Shown here piece after piece: positions 61,701-64,000 of a DNA stretch of 64,000 nucleotides. How positions within the stretch are numbered: position 1 is the first letter of the stretch; the number at the start of each line of letters is the position of its first letter. Source of the DNA: Lithospermum erythrorhizon (lineage: Eukaryota; Streptophyta; Magnoliopsida; Boraginales; Boraginaceae). The stretch is taken from positions 744,001 through 808,000 of the forward strand of contig JADFUC010001074.1 of NCBI GenBank assembly GCA_019722365.1. Direction: 5' to 3'. The notes below the pieces were generated by a model that made no database searches, was not told the origin of the DNA, and saw nothing but the letters and a program-made list of their open reading frames with translations. Made by a program: the position numbers and the translations under genes.

Positions 61701-64000
61701 AAAAAATATATTGTTTATTTAGTTAGATTTCTTAAAGCATATATGGATAATTAATTTACTTAGATGAAATACAATTGTCTTAGTAGATAATAATGTATCA
61801 GAATATATACAAAATGTCTTAGATTATCATAATTGTCTTAGTATTTTTGTTTAACTAGAAGAATTTGTATCAGCATATCATGATCGCATGCATCACGATA
61901 CTTTTAAATAATTTTCTAAAATTATAACTAATAATCAATCAGACATTAAAAAGAATATTGAGTCCAAATTTATGTTAATAACTTATTTAGGAAATTCAAA
62001 ACTCAATAAACGCTTAACTAATTGGCGTCATAATTGCTATTACATATTAAAAGCATACTATCAAACCATAATCGTTATATATCATAAGATAAAACATATG
62101 CGATAATTTTCATCATTTTATTGTGTTTTGCCATTGTCAATATCATGCAAAACCATGTGATTCATTTTAAACTCAAAGGTTACACCAAGAAAATAATCAT
62201 TTCCCATGTGATTACCCACGCGGCAAACATACAAATTTATCTTTTTATTGACCTAGAGATAACGACGCTTTAATTTTTACGCCGACAAGATATAAATTTG
62301 CTTATTAGGACATATATTTCATTACTAACATATATGAAATAATAATTACTTAATGCACTTGACTTGATGTATAATAGATTTATTTATTTTTCAAAAACTT
62401 CAAAATTATTATTATTAGATTTCCATTTTATTATAATAATTTAATTATATTTTATACCTATTTCAGCTTGTGTACTTTTATAAAACTATTAATAGGTACT
62501 ATCAAGAATGTAAACAATACATCCAAAATACCAAACATAATAGACAAAGCTTGAAAAGAATCTACATTTGAAAACATAATTGATAAGATTGGATACTTTG
62601 ACAAATGTGTAAGATCATTACGAAACTTAAACTCACACATTTATTTTTGAGCTAGTTCATACTTATGCCTCATGAAATAGAGCAATGATATGATTTCATA
62701 TTATTAAGCTGAACTATCCAACACTGAGTAGTTTTTAATTTAGGCAATAAATTGGCAGGAGAAGATATCAAAAAGATTAACATCGATTGCTTTTAATATT
62801 CTTTTTGGGGCTGAGACAAACTATTAACTCGAAATCACATAAATAAACATTGATAATACAAAAAATAATCAGACACTAAGAAAAGCATGTGGTTCAGAAC
62901 AAGAAAAATAAACAATGTTAACTAAAAATAGAAAGAAATCGCATCTGAGCAAGGATGATGATTTCATTGTTATATCAACTTTAATTTTGTGCAACAAAAA
63001 AGTCAAAATATGAAGAAATTTTGATGATTTAAGAACACAACTGAATTTTTAGATAATAAAGTTAAAATATATAGAGAATATTATTACTTACGATTTTCAT
63101 AATTTGTGTGAGTATCCTCTCACCTCCTTTCATGTAGAAGATTCATTGCTTTATAATAACATGAGACAGAGTCAATACCAAAGATAACCACTCATGCATC
63201 TACATAATACACGCGATACAACTTTATAAAAGTTATGGACAAATGAAGTGAGGTAAATGTAATGGGAGCAGATAATCTTTTCATTTATGAATGGATATTA
63301 TTTAAAAATATATAAAACATATTTATTTATATTTGTTTTTTAATACAATTTTATGCTACCTTTTGTAATTATAACAATGAATCACATATAACAAAAAGTT
63401 TCCACACAATTTTATTGCTACATTTTATAATTATAACATCCACTAATGCCAGACATCTCTTATTACTACATATAATAAATATTAGCAGGCTCTGTTAAAA
63501 ACCTCCTATGTCTTCTAGATACTCAGGTTTTATTAAAAAAAGTTAGCTTTCTATTAAAAAACCTTAAAAATTGAACAATGGTATATTAAATTTATTTACA
63601 AGTAAGTGCTCCACATTTAATTTTATAAGGTACTATAAGGTCAAACTAAAGAATCTCAAAATCAGTTCAGCATTCTTTTACAGAAGAAATAGCAGAATTA
63701 CTTATTTACGTGCTCAATCTTTCTAAATCCATGGAAGAAAAGTATGGCTACATTACTTAGATGAAGTGGAAAAGAATACAAAAATTGTATCATAAAATAG
63801 AATATGTTATCATTAGACATTCAATCATCTTTGTAATCTTACAATATTCACAATACTCCTAGTAATTCCCAGCCGCCAACAACCATCCTGTACAATTGCT
63901 CCCTATCAGATGTTATCGACAATCCAGGCAGTCTTCATAGGACTAGTATATGCTATCCATCTACCTTAATCTGTAGGCAGAGACATTTGGTCTTGTTATT
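61701..64000. other. AT-rich spacer to window end
   Basis: No gene is recognised. The last 170 bases (63840-64000) are less AT-rich. On the minus strand they contain an acceptor-like ctgcctacag followed by a short frame, so the 3' end of a minus-strand gene may enter from beyond the window, but this cannot be supported from what is visible. Confidence 0.35.

Noticed and set aside
63840..64000. Possible terminal exon of a minus-strand gene at the window edge
   Set aside because: Only an acceptor-like site and a frame of a few codons are visible, so no product can be supported.
1..64000. CRISPR array, bacterial operon, organellar insertion or integrated viral genome
   Set aside because: No regularly spaced identical repeats, no bacterial-style gene clusters, no plastid or mitochondrial genes and no viral capsid or replicase signatures were seen on either strand.

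Overview
The window is nuclear DNA from a flowering plant, most likely a eudicot. It is AT-rich, its genes carry many GT-AG introns, and it encodes plant families: a PMEI-like protein, the meiotic axis protein ASY3, a PIF-like bHLH, a DUF1685-type protein and a pectin acetylesterase. I saw no CRISPR array, operon, prokaryotic gene, rRNA gene or convincing tRNA gene. I could not assign a species.

Layout. 1-1100: decayed LINE reverse transcriptase. 2472-3155 (+): secreted PMEI/invertase-inhibitor-like protein. 3942-6465 (-): seven-exon NIP30/FAM192A-domain nuclear protein. 8280-15155 (+): complete ASY3, with an upstream intron built of old tandem repeats and a MITE in a later intron. 16130-17472: Mutator-like non-autonomous element with long inverted repeats and a 10-bp target duplication. 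20589-21876 (+): four-exon atypical bHLH protein. 21877-24476: AT-rich spacer with microsatellites and a perfect 22-bp inverted repeat. 24477-45100: about 20 kb of nested transposons. These are a CACTA (En/Spm) element of about 10.8 kb, a minus-strand Copia polyprotein relic split by a 1.2-kb Mutator-like element, and a decayed MuDR-like transposase. 48696-49321 (+): two-exon DUF1685-like gene. 49991-54197 (-): twelve-exon pectin acetylesterase with two apparent 1-nt frame disruptions. 56708-57438 (-): four-exon, 131-residue coiled-coil protein. 57439-64000: AT-rich spacer with a minisatellite.

The genes do not form a pathway. ASY3 is a meiotic chromosome axis protein. The PMEI-like protein and the pectin acetylesterase would both act on cell-wall polysaccharides, but they lie 47 kb apart. 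Gene models were assembled by hand from reading frame, splice sites and family resemblance. Exon ends are exact where stated, UTR ends are not. I found no clear new biological system. The points most worth checking are the frame breaks in the pectin acetylesterase, the odd intron in ASY3, the nested transposon block with its unexpected CpG richness, and several repeat structures inside introns and spacers.
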